NCBI GenBank assembly: GCA_944386385.1 | Contig: CALXAV010000002.1 | Coordinates: 1-64,000, forward strand | Length of the DNA stretch: 64,000 bases | Source: an uncultured Clostridia bacterium | Lineage (GTDB): Bacteria > Bacillota > Clostridia > TANB77 > CAG-508 | Direction of reading: 5' to 3' | Shown here: piece by piece, positions 9,665-18,514 of the stretch | Position numbering within the stretch: the stretch's first letter is position 1 | How the letters are laid out: the number at the start of each line of letters is the position of its first letter | Notes under the pieces: model-generated | Seen by the model: the letters and a program-made list of their open reading frames with translations, nothing else | Told to the model about the DNA's origin: nothing | Databases searched by the model: none | Program-made: the position numbers and the translations under genes

Positions 9665-9893
9665 ATTAATATCAATACCAAAATACGAAAAGTATAAAAT
9701 ATTAAAGAAAATATAATGAAGAAAATAAAGAATTTACACATAGTCCTAGAATATTTTAAAGTAAATTATAAATAAATATTGACTTTTGTGTTAAGTGATA
9801 GTATAATAACTTTAGTAAAAAAATGTTAGAAAAATATAACATATATTTTACAATTATATAATAATTATTGATTTTCTTAAATATTATTATATA
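9665..9893. other. Intergenic region between convergent genes
   Basis: An AT-rich stretch of about 230 bp after the cohesin-like gene. No coding frame, clear hairpin or repeat was recognised apart from the minus-strand terminator at its right edge. Confidence 0.5.
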
Positions 9894-9923
9894 ATAAAAA
9901 TGAGTAAGGCTTAGCCTTACTCG
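9894..9923 (-). terminator. Terminator of the small membrane protein gene
   Basis: GAGTAAGGC / GCCTTACTC forms a 9-bp perfect stem with a 3-nt loop. On the minus strand it runs into ATTTTTA. It matches the end of the gene at 9932-10078. Confidence 0.85.
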
Positions 9924-9931
9924 AAGATGAA

Positions 9932-10078
9932 TTATTTGGTTTGGTCGGTATTAGCTTGGTTTGGGCTAATATCGACTTTTTCTTTGCTTAAACTAAATTG
10001 ATATTTAAAAATACCAATGATGCCAACTAAAATTGCAAGGCAAAGAATGACAAACCCTATTCCTATGTAAATTTCCAT
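9932..10078 (-). CDS. Small single-pass membrane protein
   Basis: A 48-residue protein from ATG 10078: a membrane helix (about 5-25, MEIYIGIGFVILCLAILVGI) then a short basic/polar tail (KEKVDISPNQANTDQTK). The start is chosen because AAAGGGG lies 10 nt upstream; an in-frame extension to 10141 would run through the structured leader. It is monocistronic, with its own terminator and an elaborate 5' leader, which suggests post-transcriptional control. No family recognised. Confidence 0.6.
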   Translation of the reverse strand: MEIYIGIGFVILCLAILVGIIGIFKYQFSLSKEKVDISPNQANTDQTK

Positions 10079-10195
10079 AGGTTTTGCACCCCTTTCTTTA
10101 GTATTACACTTATGTCTTTTTGGACTAAGTGCATAAAACAATATTTATGCTTTATAAATATTAATCTATGCACTTAGACCTACAAAGGGGAAAAT
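10079..10195 (-). promoter_or_regulatory. Structured 5' leader that can mask the ribosome site
   Basis: On the minus strand, CCCCTTT (10190-10184) can pair with the ribosome site AAAGGGG (10095-10089). Between them, TAAGTGCATA-type arms (10125-10135 with 10167-10177, 11 bp perfect) close a second stem, capped by AATATTTA / TAAATATT. The three nested helices would hide the Shine-Dalgarno sequence of the 48-residue membrane protein. No known riboswitch class was recognised. Confidence 0.5.
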
Positions 10196-10448
10196 AATTC
10201 AACCAAAATGACAATATCACAAATTTATCTATATGTCAATATTTATTTTGTAAAACTTAATTTATAATATCAAACAAAAAATACACTTTATTAAAAAATT
10301 TTTAAGTAATAATAGGGTATGTTTTTGGTTAATATTTTTATTTGTTTTTGAGTAAAAAAAATTAGATAGTGCATTGTAAAATTTATAGAAATTTTACTCT
10401 TTTTTTGTTATAATGTTTTAGAAAAATAGATAAATATAGGTGAGACAG
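10196..10448. promoter_or_regulatory. Divergent promoter region upstream of the ABC-F operon
   Basis: An AT-rich spacer between the minus-strand leader and the ABC-F gene. TGTTATAAT (10406-10414) is an extended -10 box about 35 bp before ATG 10449. No convincing -35 was seen. It must also hold the minus-strand promoter for the small membrane protein. Confidence 0.4.
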
Positions 10449-12372
10449 ATGAATTACAGAATAGTAAATGGAGCAATTAGTTATGGAGCAGAAACCATAT
10501 TAGAAGAAATAAACTTTGAAATAAATGAAAAAGATAAAATAGCGATAGTTGGAAGAAATGGAGCACGGGAAAACTACTCTTTTAAAAGCACTTGTAGATA
10601 ATTCAATGTTAGAAGAAGGAGTAGGAAGTAGTAAGTTTGGAGTATATAAACAAGGAAGTCCTTCAATTGGTTATTTAAAACAAATAGACTTTGAAGATGA
10701 TTCTAAAACAATGTTAGAAGAAATACTAAAAGTATATAAAGAAATAACAGATTTGGAGAAAAAAATAGAAGATTTAAGTTTAAGATTGCAAGAAGATTCT
10801 TCAGAAAAATTAATAAAGAGCTATACAGACAGTTTAGATAAATATGAGTTCTTAGGTGGATATACATATAAAAAAGAATATGAGATAGCATTAAGAAATT
10901 TTGGATTTAAAGTAGAAGATGAGAAAAAGAAGATATCAGAATTTTCAGGAGGACAGAGGACTAAAATTGCTATTTTAAAATTACTTTTAAGTAAGCCAGA
11001 TATATTACTTTTAGATGAACCAACAAACCATTTAGATATAACAGCAATAGAATGGCTAGAAAGTTATCTAAGAAGTTATCCAAAAGCAGTTATCATTGTA
11101 TCACATGATAGAATGTTTTTAGATAGAATAGTAAATAAAGTTTATGAAATAGAATATGGAAGTATGACTTTATATAAAGGAAATTATAAAGATTATGAAG
11201 TTCAAAAAAAAGCTAATTATGAAAAACAACTAAAAGATTATGAATATCAACAAGCAGAAATAAAAAGGTTAACAGACATAGCAAATAGGTTTAGATATAA
11301 ACCAACGAAAGCAAAAATGGCTTTATCTAAATTAAAGCAAATAGAAAGAATGGTTAAAGTAGAAGAACCTAATAAATATGATTTAAAAACATTCCATAAT
11401 AATTTTAATATTAAAGAAAGCGGAAAAGATGTATTAGAAGTAAAAGACTTAGAAGTTGGTTATGAGAAAGTATTACAAAAAATATCTTTTTCTCTTTATA
11501 GAGGTGAAAAACTTGGAATTATTGGTGAAAATGGAATTGGAAAATCAACATTGTTAAAGACTCTGGCAGGGAAAATTAAGGCTTTAGGTGGAAGTTTTTC
11601 ATTTGGGTATAATGTAACTCTTGGATATTTTGACCAACAACTAGAATTTAAAAATGCTGAAAATACAGTATATGAAGAATTTACCAGCGAATTTCCAGAG
11701 CTTACTACAACGAAGGCAAGAACGATACTTGGTAGCTTTTTATTTACAGGTGAAGATGTAGAAAAGAAAATAAAAATGTTATCAGGTGGAGAAAAAGCAA
11801 GGCTGAAGTTATGTGAGATATTCAAAAAAGAACCAAATCTTCTATTATTAGATGAGCCAACTAACCATATGGATATAGTAGGAAAAGAAAGTCTAGAACA
11901 AATTTTAAAAGAATATAAAGGAACTTTAATATTTGTATCTCATGATAGATATTTTGTAAACAAGATTGCAAATAAAATATTAGAATTTAAACCAGGAAAA
12001 GTAACATTCTTTGATGGTGATTATGAGGAATTTGAAGAATATAAAGAAAAAAATAAGGACTTGGAGCAAATAAGTAGTGATAATACTGGTAAGAAAAATG
12101 CTGATGATAATAAGGAGAAAAGCTCTAAAAATCAATATCTGTTAAATAAGGAAAATAATAAAAGAAAAAATAAAATGGATAAAATAGAAAAAGAAATAGA
12201 AGAAAAAGAGGAAGAAATAAAAACAATAAAAGATGAGATGAAAAAAGAAGAAAATTCTACAGACTATGTGAAACTAGCAGAATTAGAAGATAAAATTCAA
12301 GAGATAAATAATGAAATAGAAGAAAAAATGCTAGAATGGGAAGAATTAAACAAATTAATTGAAGAGTATTAA
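10449..12372 (+). CDS. ABC-F family ATPase (+1 frameshift at CGG 10566 inside Walker A)
   Basis: The true start is ATG 10449 (MNYRIVNGAISYGAETILEE). Codon 40 is an in-frame CGG (10566-10568), and normal decoding ends 11 codons later at TAA. Skipping the C gives IAIVGRNGAGKTTLLKAL, a canonical Walker A, and an intact two-domain ABC-F protein of about 640 residues. Both signature motifs (FSGGQ, LSGGE), both Walker B motifs (LLLDEPTNHLD / LLLDEPTNHMD), the ABC-F linker and a C-terminal Lys/Glu coiled coil are present. Such proteins act on ribosomes (Uup/YdiF/YfmR-like), not on membranes. It heads an operon with the epimerase, glycosyltransferase and acyltransferase genes. Confidence 0.85.
10566..10569 (+). 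other. Putative +1 frameshift site CGG-G, site 2
   Basis: Zero frame GGA GCA CGG GAA AAC TAC; skipping C10566 gives GGA GCA GGG AAA ACT ACT, that is G-A-G-K-T-T. Walker A chemistry demands glycine here, so this site tells both the position of the skip and the inserted residue. Confidence 0.85.
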
Positions 12373-12406
12373 AATATGATATAATATAAAAGAGGAAGCG
12401 ATATAT

Positions 12407-13408
12407 ATGAAAGAAGTATATATAGTAACAGGAGCAAATGGATTTTTAGGAAATAACATAGTAAGAAAATTATTAGAAGAAAATTGTGAAGTAAGATGTT
12501 TGGTACTTCCAGAAGATAAATGTGAAGCTTTAGAAAGATTAGACTGTAAGATTTATAGAGGAGATGTAACTAAAAAAGAAACATTAGAAGAGATATTTAA
12601 TGTAGATTCTGATACAAATCTTTATGTAATACATTGTGCAGCGATTGTATATATAAAATCTAAGTACAATCCAAAAGTTATGGAAGTAAATTATAACGGA
12701 ACTAAAAATGTTATAGATAAAGTATTAGAAAAAAATGCAAAAATGGTTTATGTAAGTAGTGTACATGCGATAACAGAAAAACCAAATGGTGAAAAGATGA
12801 GAGAAATAACTGATTTTGATGAAAATAAAGTTGTTGGCTTATATGCAAAATCAAAAGCAAGAACAGCTAAAATGGTATTAGAAGAAGTAAAGAAAAAAGG
12901 ATTAAATGCTTGTATAGTTCACCCATCAGGAATAATAGGACCTAACGACTATAGTGATACACATCTAACACAATTAATATTAGACATAGCAAATGGAAGT
13001 TTAAGAGCTTGTGTTAAGGGCGGATATGATTTTGTAGATGTAAGAGATGTAGCAGATGGTGTAATTTCCGCATGTAAGAATGGTAAAAAAGGAGAGTGTT
13101 ACATATTATCTAATAGATATGTAGGTGTAAAAGAATTAGTAGATATTATAAGTCAAGCAGCAGGAGTAAAGAAAATAAAAACAATATTACCCATGTGGAT
13201 TGCAAAAGTTACAGCACCACTTTCAGAGATATATTATAAAATAAGAAAAGAACCACCATTGTACACAAAATATTCACTTTATACATTAACATCAAATTCT
13301 AACTTTTCAAATGAGAAAGCTAAGAAAGAATTAGGATATAAAAATAGAAGCATGGAAGAAACAATTACTGATACTGTAAAATGGTTAAGAGAAAATAATA
13401 AAATGTGA
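12407..13408 (+). CDS. NAD-dependent epimerase/dehydratase (extended SDR)
   Basis: A 333-residue extended short-chain dehydrogenase. The N-terminal nucleotide motif VTGANGFLGNN (TGxxGxxG) is at about 8-18, the catalytic YAKSK (YxxxK) near 145-149, with VSSVHA and HPSGIIGP around 122 and 170. Family members oxidise or epimerise nucleotide sugars, sterols or dihydroflavonol-like substrates; this one resembles the single-enzyme dihydroflavonol-reductase-like group, so the substrate is open. It sits 34 bp after the ABC-F gene and 12 bp before a glycolipid glycosyltransferase, suggesting a role in envelope lipid or sugar modification. Confidence 0.82.
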   Translation: MKEVYIVTGANGFLGNNIVRKLLEENCEVRCLVLPEDKCEALERLDCKIYRGDVTKKETLEEIFNVDSDTNLYVIHCAAIVYIKSKYNPKVMEVNYNGTKNVIDKVLEKNAKMVYVSSVHAITEKPNGEKMREITDFDENKVVGLYAKSKARTAKMVLEEVKKKGLNACIVHPSGIIGPNDYSDTHLTQLILDIANGSLRACVKGGYDFVDVRDVADGVISACKNGKKGECYILSNRYVGVKELVDIISQAAGVKKIKTILPMWIAKVTAPLSEIYYKIRKEPPLYTKYSLYTLTSNSNFSNEKAKKELGYKNRSMEETITDTVKWLRENNKM

Positions 13409-13420
13409 TAGGAGAGTTTT

Positions 13421-15346
13421 ATGAACATTTTAGTTGCAATAAATAAAAAATATGTAAGGCAATTAAATATTTTATTAAATTCAATTGGATATTCAAATAA
13501 GGAAGAAAATTTTAACATCTATATCTTACACAAGAATTTGGATAAAGAGGATATGGATAATGTTATAGAGAATCTAGATTTGTCTAGGTTTAAAATAAAA
13601 GATATAAAAATACCTAAGTGTGAAATTGATACATTTCCAGTTCTAGAAAAAAGATATCCAGAAGAAATTTATTTTAGATTATATGCAAGCAAGTATTTAC
13701 CAAAAGAAATAGGTAGAGTTTTATACTTAGATGTTGATACATTAGTTATTAATAACTTAAAAGAATTCTATGACACAGATTTTGAAGGGAATTATTTTGT
13801 CGCAGCAACACATATTAAGAAGATGCTTCACAAATTTAATGAGATAAGATTAGATATTAAAGAAGAAGAACCATATATAAATACAGGAGTTCTTCTAATT
13901 AACTTGAAAGAATTAAGAAAAGTAAATGTAGAAGAAAAGGTTGTAAGTTTCATAAAGAGTAAGAAAAATAAATTGTTATTACCAGACCAAGATATTGTTG
14001 CAACACTTTTTGGTGATAAGATAAAATTAGTAGATGAATTAAAATATAATTTAGGGGAAAGGGCTTGGAAACTGTACAATCTAAATAATCCTAAAAATAA
14101 AATAACATTAAGATGGATAAGAAATAATACTGTAATAATACATTATTATGGAAGAAATAAGCCTTGGAACAAAGATTATATTGGAACTTTAGATTGTTTT
14201 TATAAAAAAACATTAAAAATGATTAGAAAAAATAATACAAAAAAAGTATTAATCTTATCATGTGGAACTGGTGGAGGACATAACTCAGCGGCTATGGCTG
14301 TTAAACAAGCTTTAAATGATAAAGGTATAAGAGCGGACTTTAAAGAATATTTAGAAATTACAAGACCTAGATTAAAAGATAAAGTAAATAACTTATATAT
14401 AAGTTCAACAGGTCATGAAGGAAAAGTGTTCAAAAGGATTTATAATCTTGGTGAACTATATCAAAAGACAAAGTTAAAATCACCAGTTTATAGTTTGAAT
14501 TGGTTAAATAAAAATAAATTATATGAGTATATAGAAGAAAACTCTTATGATTATATTGTTACAACCCATTTATTTGCAGCACAGGCACTTACTGCAATAA
14601 AAAAAGAACACAACATACATTTTGTTGCAATTGCAACAGATTATGTGAGCATACCTTTTTGGGAAGAAACTAATCCAGATTATTTTATAATACCAAATGA
14701 AGAATTAAAAAAAGATTTTTTAGAAAAAGGAATAGTAGAAGAAAAATTAATACCACTAGGAATTCCAGTACAAAGAGAATGTAGCAAAGACTATAATAAA
14801 GGTGAAGTAAGAAAAGAACTTGGATTAAAACTAGAAGAGAAATATGTATTAGTATTAACTGGTAGTATGGGCTTTGGAAATATGACAGATTTAGTTAAAG
14901 AATTGGTAAAAGGAATAAAGAACTGTAATTTTATTATTTCATGTGGTAAAAATAAAAAGTTATTAGAAGAATTACAAAATAAATATAGAGGTAATAAACA
15001 TGTACAAGAATTACCTTTTACAAGAAATTTAAACCTTTATATAAAAGCGGCAGATGTAATTTTAACAAAACCTGGAGGACTAACTACAACAGAAATTGCA
15101 ACAATAGGCAAACCATTTATACATACAATGCCAATACCAGGTTGCGAAAATTATAATGCAAATTTCTTCCAAAGTAGAAAAATGTCGATAAAGTGTGATA
15201 TAATAGAAGAAGTAGTTAAAAATACAAAAAAACTTTTAAAAGATGAGAGTTTACAAAAAGAGATGGTAGAGAACCAAAGAAAATATATAAACAGAAATGC
15301 AAGTTATGATATAGCAGATTTAGTAATAAAAGAAATGGGAGATTAG
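13421..15346 (+). CDS. Fusion of a GT8 glycosyltransferase and a diacylglycerol glycosyltransferase (MGDG-synthase/UgtP-like)
   Basis: A 641-residue two-enzyme fusion. Residues about 1-265 are a family-8 glycosyltransferase with the YLDVDTLVI (DxD) metal site near 105-113, NTGVLLINL, PDQDIV and HYYGRNKPW. Residues about 280-641 match the MGDG synthase/UgtP fold: ILSCGTGGGHNSAAMAV, VTTHLFAA, TGSMGFGN, TKPGGLTTTE. UgtP-type enzymes add hexose to diacylglycerol to make glycolipid anchors. The fusion suggests one polypeptide makes and extends or alters a glycolipid. A PlsC acyltransferase follows 4 bp later, consistent with membrane lipid synthesis. AGGAG precedes the ATG. Confidence 0.85.
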   Translation: MNILVAINKKYVRQLNILLNSIGYSNKEENFNIYILHKNLDKEDMDNVIENLDLSRFKIKDIKIPKCEIDTFPVLEKRYPEEIYFRLYASKYLPKEIGRVLYLDVDTLVINNLKEFYDTDFEGNYFVAATHIKKMLHKFNEIRLDIKEEEPYINTGVLLINLKELRKVNVEEKVVSFIKSKKNKLLLPDQDIVATLFGDKIKLVDELKYNLGERAWKLYNLNNPKNKITLRWIRNNTVIIHYYGRNKPWNKDYIGTLDCFYKKTLKMIRKNNTKKVLILSCGTGGGHNSAAMAVKQALNDKGIRADFKEYLEITRPRLKDKVNNLYISSTGHEGKVFKRIYNLGELYQKTKLKSPVYSLNWLNKNKLYEYIEENSYDYIVTTHLFAAQALTAIKKEHNIHFVAIATDYVSIPFWEETNPDYFIIPNEELKKDFLEKGIVEEKLIPLGIPVQRECSKDYNKGEVRKELGLKLEEKYVLVLTGSMGFGNMTDLVKELVKGIKNCNFIISCGKNKKLLEELQNKYRGNKHVQELPFTRNLNLYIKAADVILTKPGGLTTTEIATIGKPFIHTMPIPGCENYNANFFQSRKMSIKCDIIEEVVKNTKKLLKDESLQKEMVENQRKYINRNASYDIADLVIKEMGD

Positions 15347-15350
15347 GTGG

Positions 15351-16175
15351 ATGTTAAAACGATTTATTAATAATGAAACTATAGCTAAGAGCTTGGATAA
15401 TGTAGAAGAAATTGAAACTATAGAAAATTTAGATATTCAAGATGAAAATGAACATATAATTGATTTATGGGAGCCTTTAGAATTTAATATAGATGAGAAT
15501 TATGAATATGTTCCTAAAAGTAAAGTGTTTTCTTTACTATCAAATGGATTATACTATGGAATAGCATTTCCAATATTAAAGGTTCTAATGAAAATAGTAT
15601 ATGATTTTAAAATTGAAGGAAAGGAAAATATTAGAAACTTAAAAGAAGGAGCAGTTACTGTATCAAACCATGTATTATTTTTAGATTGTGCTATGGTAGG
15701 ATTAGCTTATGGGGTTAAGAAGGTATATTTTACAACCTTAGAGGGAAGTTTCAAAATTCCATTTGTTAGAAAATTAATAAAACTATTAAGAGCCATACCA
15801 ATACCCGAAAGTATTAAAAATAGAGGAAACTTTATTAAAGTGGTAGATAATATTTTAAGAGAAGAAAACAGTATTCATGTTTATCCAGAAGCAGCTATGT
15901 TTCCATATTTTGATAAAATTAGACATTTTAAAAATGGAGCATTTGATTTCGCAGTAAGAAATAATAAACCAATAGTTCCAATGGTATTTACTTTTAGAGA
16001 ACCAAAAGGAATAAGAAAAATATTTAAAAAGAAAAAAGATGTTACATTAACTGTTTTAGAACCAATAAGACAATCAGAAGGAGAAAATACAAAACAAAGA
16101 ATAGAAGATTTAAAAAATCAAGTATATAATGAAATGAAAGAAATAAATAATCAAAAATATAAGGAATGCCATTAA
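15351..16175 (+). CDS. 1-acyl-glycerol-3-phosphate acyltransferase family protein
   Basis: A 274-residue PlsC-family protein. The catalytic NHVLFLD (HX4D) lies near 107-113 and the substrate block HVYPEAAMFPY (a variant of FPEG) near 184-194. An N-terminal extension of about 65 acidic residues (DNVEEIETIENLDIQDENE) is unusual for the family. It probably acylates lysophosphatidic acid or another lipid acceptor at the membrane. It is the last gene of the ABC-F/epimerase/GT operon and ends in a shared bidirectional hairpin. The variant second motif leaves substrate uncertain. Confidence 0.8.
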   Translation: MLKRFINNETIAKSLDNVEEIETIENLDIQDENEHIIDLWEPLEFNIDENYEYVPKSKVFSLLSNGLYYGIAFPILKVLMKIVYDFKIEGKENIRNLKEGAVTVSNHVLFLDCAMVGLAYGVKKVYFTTLEGSFKIPFVRKLIKLLRAIPIPESIKNRGNFIKVVDNILREENSIHVYPEAAMFPYFDKIRHFKNGAFDFAVRNNKPIVPMVFTFREPKGIRKIFKKKKDVTLTVLEPIRQSEGENTKQRIEDLKNQVYNEMKEINNQKYKECH

Positions 16176-16187
16176 AGCATTCCTTAA
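16158..16187. terminator. Bidirectional hairpin between convergent genes
   Basis: AAGGAATGC / GCATTCCTT is a 9-bp perfect stem with a 7-nt loop, covering the stop of the acyltransferase gene and the end of the minus-strand zinc-ribbon gene. Confidence 0.7.
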
Positions 16188-16541
16188 TTAATCTCCAAAA
16201 ACATCAAAAATATCTTCTAGGAAAGATTCTCTTTTTTTCTTACGAGGATATTTTTTCTTATCATAATATTTATCAGAATAATATTCATCCTTTTTATATT
16301 TTCTATCTTTATCATATTCTTTGTCATAATCTCTATCGTAGTCTTTATTGTAGTTTTTTTCATCTCTTGAATTTTCTCTTCTTTCATAAAATGAATCATT
16401 GTAACTTACTTCTTTTTCTATAAGTTTTTCAAGTTCACCTCTATCTAGCCATATACCACGGCACTCAGGACAGTAGTCAATTTCTACTCCTTTCTTTTCA
16501 GACATTAGTAATGTAACATCTTTACAAACGGGACATTTCAT
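16188..16541 (-). CDS. zf-TFIIB-type zinc-ribbon protein with charged low-complexity tail
   Basis: A 117-residue protein with a zinc-binding N-terminus, CPVC at 3-6 and CPECRGIWLDRGEL at about 24-37, the typical zf-TFIIB pattern. Residues about 45-105 are an extremely charged Asp/Lys/Tyr-rich repeat (DYDRDYDKEYDKD), then a conserved-looking end KKRESFLEDIFDVFGD. Function of this widespread family is unknown. AGGAGG lies upstream of ATG 16541. It is convergent with the lipid operon. Confidence 0.8.
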   Translation of the reverse strand: MKCPVCKDVTLLMSEKKGVEIDYCPECRGIWLDRGELEKLIEKEVSYNDSFYERRENSRDEKNYNKDYDRDYDKEYDKDRKYKKDEYYSDKYYDKKKYPRKKKRESFLEDIFDVFGD

Positions 16542-16639
16542 AAACAGTTCCTCCTAACTTTTTTAGAGATTATAACATGGAGATAATAGATAAGGCAATA
16601 AAATGTATGTGAAAAATTTGTGAAATTTCAAAAAAACTC

Positions 16640-16670
16640 TTGACTTAAAGCTAACTCTAAGTGATATATA
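16640..16670 (+). promoter_or_regulatory. MerR-type promoter with 19-bp spacer
   Basis: TTGACT (16640-16645) and TATATA (16665-16670) are separated by 19 bp, the over-long spacing typical of MerR-activated promoters. The spacer holds an imperfect dyad, CTTAAAGCTAACTCTAAG, close to the CTTAGAGTTAACTCTAAG operator type known for the AdhR/YyaN-like MerR group. A MerR regulator is encoded at 19194, so this is its likely target. Confidence 0.65.
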
Positions 16671-16701
16671 TAAAATAGTAAAAAGTAAGGAGGAATGTAT
16701 T

Positions 16702-17442
16702 ATGGTAAAACAAACAGCAGGACGTGATAGATTAGGAAATTTAGCACCAAAGTTTGCTGAATTAAATGATGATGTATTGTTTGGAGAAGTATGGTCAAGA
16801 GAAGATAAGTTATCATTAAGAGATAGATCAATGATAACGGTAACAGCATTAATGGCAAAAGGAGTATTTGATAGTTCTTTAAAAAGTCATTTAATGAATG
16901 CTAAAAATAATGGTGTAACAAAAACAGAAATGGTTGAAATGATAACTCATTTAGCATTTTATTGTGGTTGGCCAAATGCTTGGGCAGTGTTTAATATGCT
17001 AGGAGACGTTTACGGAGATGAAGAAACAACAGGTGGACATGGTGGAATGTTTGGAATGGGAGAGCCAAATACAGCATATGCACAATATTTTATAGGAAAT
17101 TCTTATTTGAAACCATTAGCCAAAAGTGAAGAATCAAAAATATCTATAGCAAATGTAACATTTGAACCAGGATGTAGAAATAATTGGCATATTCACCATG
17201 CAAAATCAGGTGGAGGACAAATGTTAATTTGTGTAGAAGGTGAAGGTTGGTATCAAGAAGAAGGAAAACCAGCACAAAGCTTACATCCAGGAGATGTAGT
17301 AATCATCCCAGCAAATGTAAAACATTGGCATGGAGCTAAAAAAGACTCTTGGTTTAGTCACTTAGCAGTAGAAGTACCAGGAGAAGAAACGTCAAATGAA
17401 TGGTGTGAACCTGTAACTAATGAGGAATATGAAAGGTTATAA
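16702..17442 (+). CDS. Carboxymuconolactone decarboxylase-like / cupin fusion protein
   Basis: A 246-residue fusion. The first half is CMD/AhpD-like (about 20-110: REDKLSLRDRSMITVTALMAKG, HLMNAKNNGVTKTEMVEMITHLAFYCGWPNA). The usual AhpD CxxC is not seen; one Cys is present in FYCGWP. The second half is a cupin_2 barrel with metal ligands WHIHHAKSGGGQMLICVEGEGWYQEEG and PANVKHWHG. Such fusions commonly occur beside alcohol or aldo-keto reductases in MerR regulons answering electrophile stress. It lies behind a MerR-type promoter, which supports a stress role. Reaction unknown. Confidence 0.85.
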   Translation: MVKQTAGRDRLGNLAPKFAELNDDVLFGEVWSREDKLSLRDRSMITVTALMAKGVFDSSLKSHLMNAKNNGVTKTEMVEMITHLAFYCGWPNAWAVFNMLGDVYGDEETTGGHGGMFGMGEPNTAYAQYFIGNSYLKPLAKSEESKISIANVTFEPGCRNNWHIHHAKSGGGQMLICVEGEGWYQEEGKPAQSLHPGDVVIIPANVKHWHGAKKDSWFSHLAVEVPGEETSNEWCEPVTNEEYERL

Positions 17443-17447
17443 TAAAG

Positions 17448-17963
17448 ATGGTAAATTTTGTAATAGCGCAAATTTTTGGAACTATTGCATTAATAGTTTT
17501 AATTATTAGTTTTCAAAAAAATGAAAAAAAGAAATTATTAAAATATCAAATGTTTTCAAGTTTGTTATATGCAATTCAATATGCATTTTTAGGACCAGAA
17601 GCATATACAGGATGCTTAATGAATTTAACTTCTATGATTAGAAATTTTATATTTAAAAGATATGAAAACAAAAGACCACCTTTATATTTACTAATAATTA
17701 TTGTAGCACTTATGATAACATTATCGTTAATTTCATTTGAGGGATTGATAAGTTTATTACCTATGTTAGCTATGGTGTTATATAGTATCGCTGTATGGAA
17801 TGGAAATTTAAAAATTGTTAGAATTGCTGATATAATATCTTGCTTACTTTATATTATTTATAATATAGTAGTGCAAGCGTATGCAGGATTAGTAGCTACA
17901 ATAATTGAAATGTTAGGAGCAATGGTTAGTCTTTACAAATTTAATATTAAAAAAGTAGAATAG
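17448..17963 (+). CDS. YgjV-family inner membrane protein
   Basis: A 171-residue membrane protein with about six helices matching the YgjV (Imp-YgjV) pattern: the opening IAQIFGTIALIVLIISFQ, the middle FLGPEAYTGCLMNLTSMIRNFIF, and the C-terminal LVATIIEMLGAMVSLYKF. Members are bacterial inner-membrane proteins of unknown function. It starts 5 bp after the CMD/cupin gene and is followed 8 bp later by a cysteine hydrolase, so it is probably in the same MerR-controlled operon. Confidence 0.75.
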   Translation: MVNFVIAQIFGTIALIVLIISFQKNEKKKLLKYQMFSSLLYAIQYAFLGPEAYTGCLMNLTSMIRNFIFKRYENKRPPLYLLIIIVALMITLSLISFEGLISLLPMLAMVLYSIAVWNGNLKIVRIADIISCLLYIIYNIVVQAYAGLVATIIEMLGAMVSLYKFNIKKVE

Positions 17964-17971
17964 GAGAAAAA

Positions 17972-18451
17972 ATGAAATCCTTATTATTAGTAATTGATAT
18001 GCAAAAAGCATTTATAAATAAAAACACAGAGTTTTTAATAGAAAAGATAAATACTCTTGTAGAAAGTGAAAAATATAATGACATTGTTTTTACTAGATTT
18101 ATAAATACAAAAGAAAGTCTATTTGTAAAAAAATTAAATTATTATGGATGTATAGAAGACGATAAAGAAATAGTTGTAAAAACGAAAAAAAATAAAGTTT
18201 TTGACAAGAAAACTTATACAGCTTTAAATAATGACTTAAAAAATTATATAGAGAAAAATGAAATAGATAAAATTTATTTATGTGGAATTGATACAGCGGC
18301 ATGTGTCTTAAAGACAGCATTGGATTTATTCGAAAATGGATATGATGTTTATGTTTTAAAAGAATACTGTGCTTCTACACATGGATATGAAAGAAACAAA
18401 AATGCATTAGAAATATTGAAAAGAAACATAGGAGAAAATAGTATTATATAA
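17972..18451 (+). CDS. Isochorismatase-like cysteine hydrolase
   Basis: A 159-residue isochorismatase-fold protein. The catalytic Asp is in LLLVIDMQKAF (about residue 9), a KTKKNKVF lysine near 70, and the nucleophile Cys in CGIDTAACVLKTALD near 111. This superfamily includes nicotinamidases and other amide or enol-ether hydrolases. It is shorter than nicotinamidase and lacks clear metal-site residues (a DxH), so the general family name is safer. AGGAG precedes the ATG, and it is tightly spaced after the YgjV gene. Confidence 0.8.
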   Translation: MKSLLLVIDMQKAFINKNTEFLIEKINTLVESEKYNDIVFTRFINTKESLFVKKLNYYGCIEDDKEIVVKTKKNKVFDKKTYTALNNDLKNYIEKNEIDKIYLCGIDTAACVLKTALDLFENGYDVYVLKEYCASTHGYERNKNALEILKRNIGENSII

Positions 18452-18514
18452 ACAAGTGTATTAGGAGTTAACAATAGTGTAAGTAAAAATATGATTTATA
18501 AAAGGCAGGTAAAT

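Noticed and set aside
16166..16423. Plus-strand frame opposite the zinc-ribbon gene
   Set aside because: It is a mirror of the low-complexity Asp/Lys repeat; it has no ribosome site and the minus-strand protein has a clear zinc motif.
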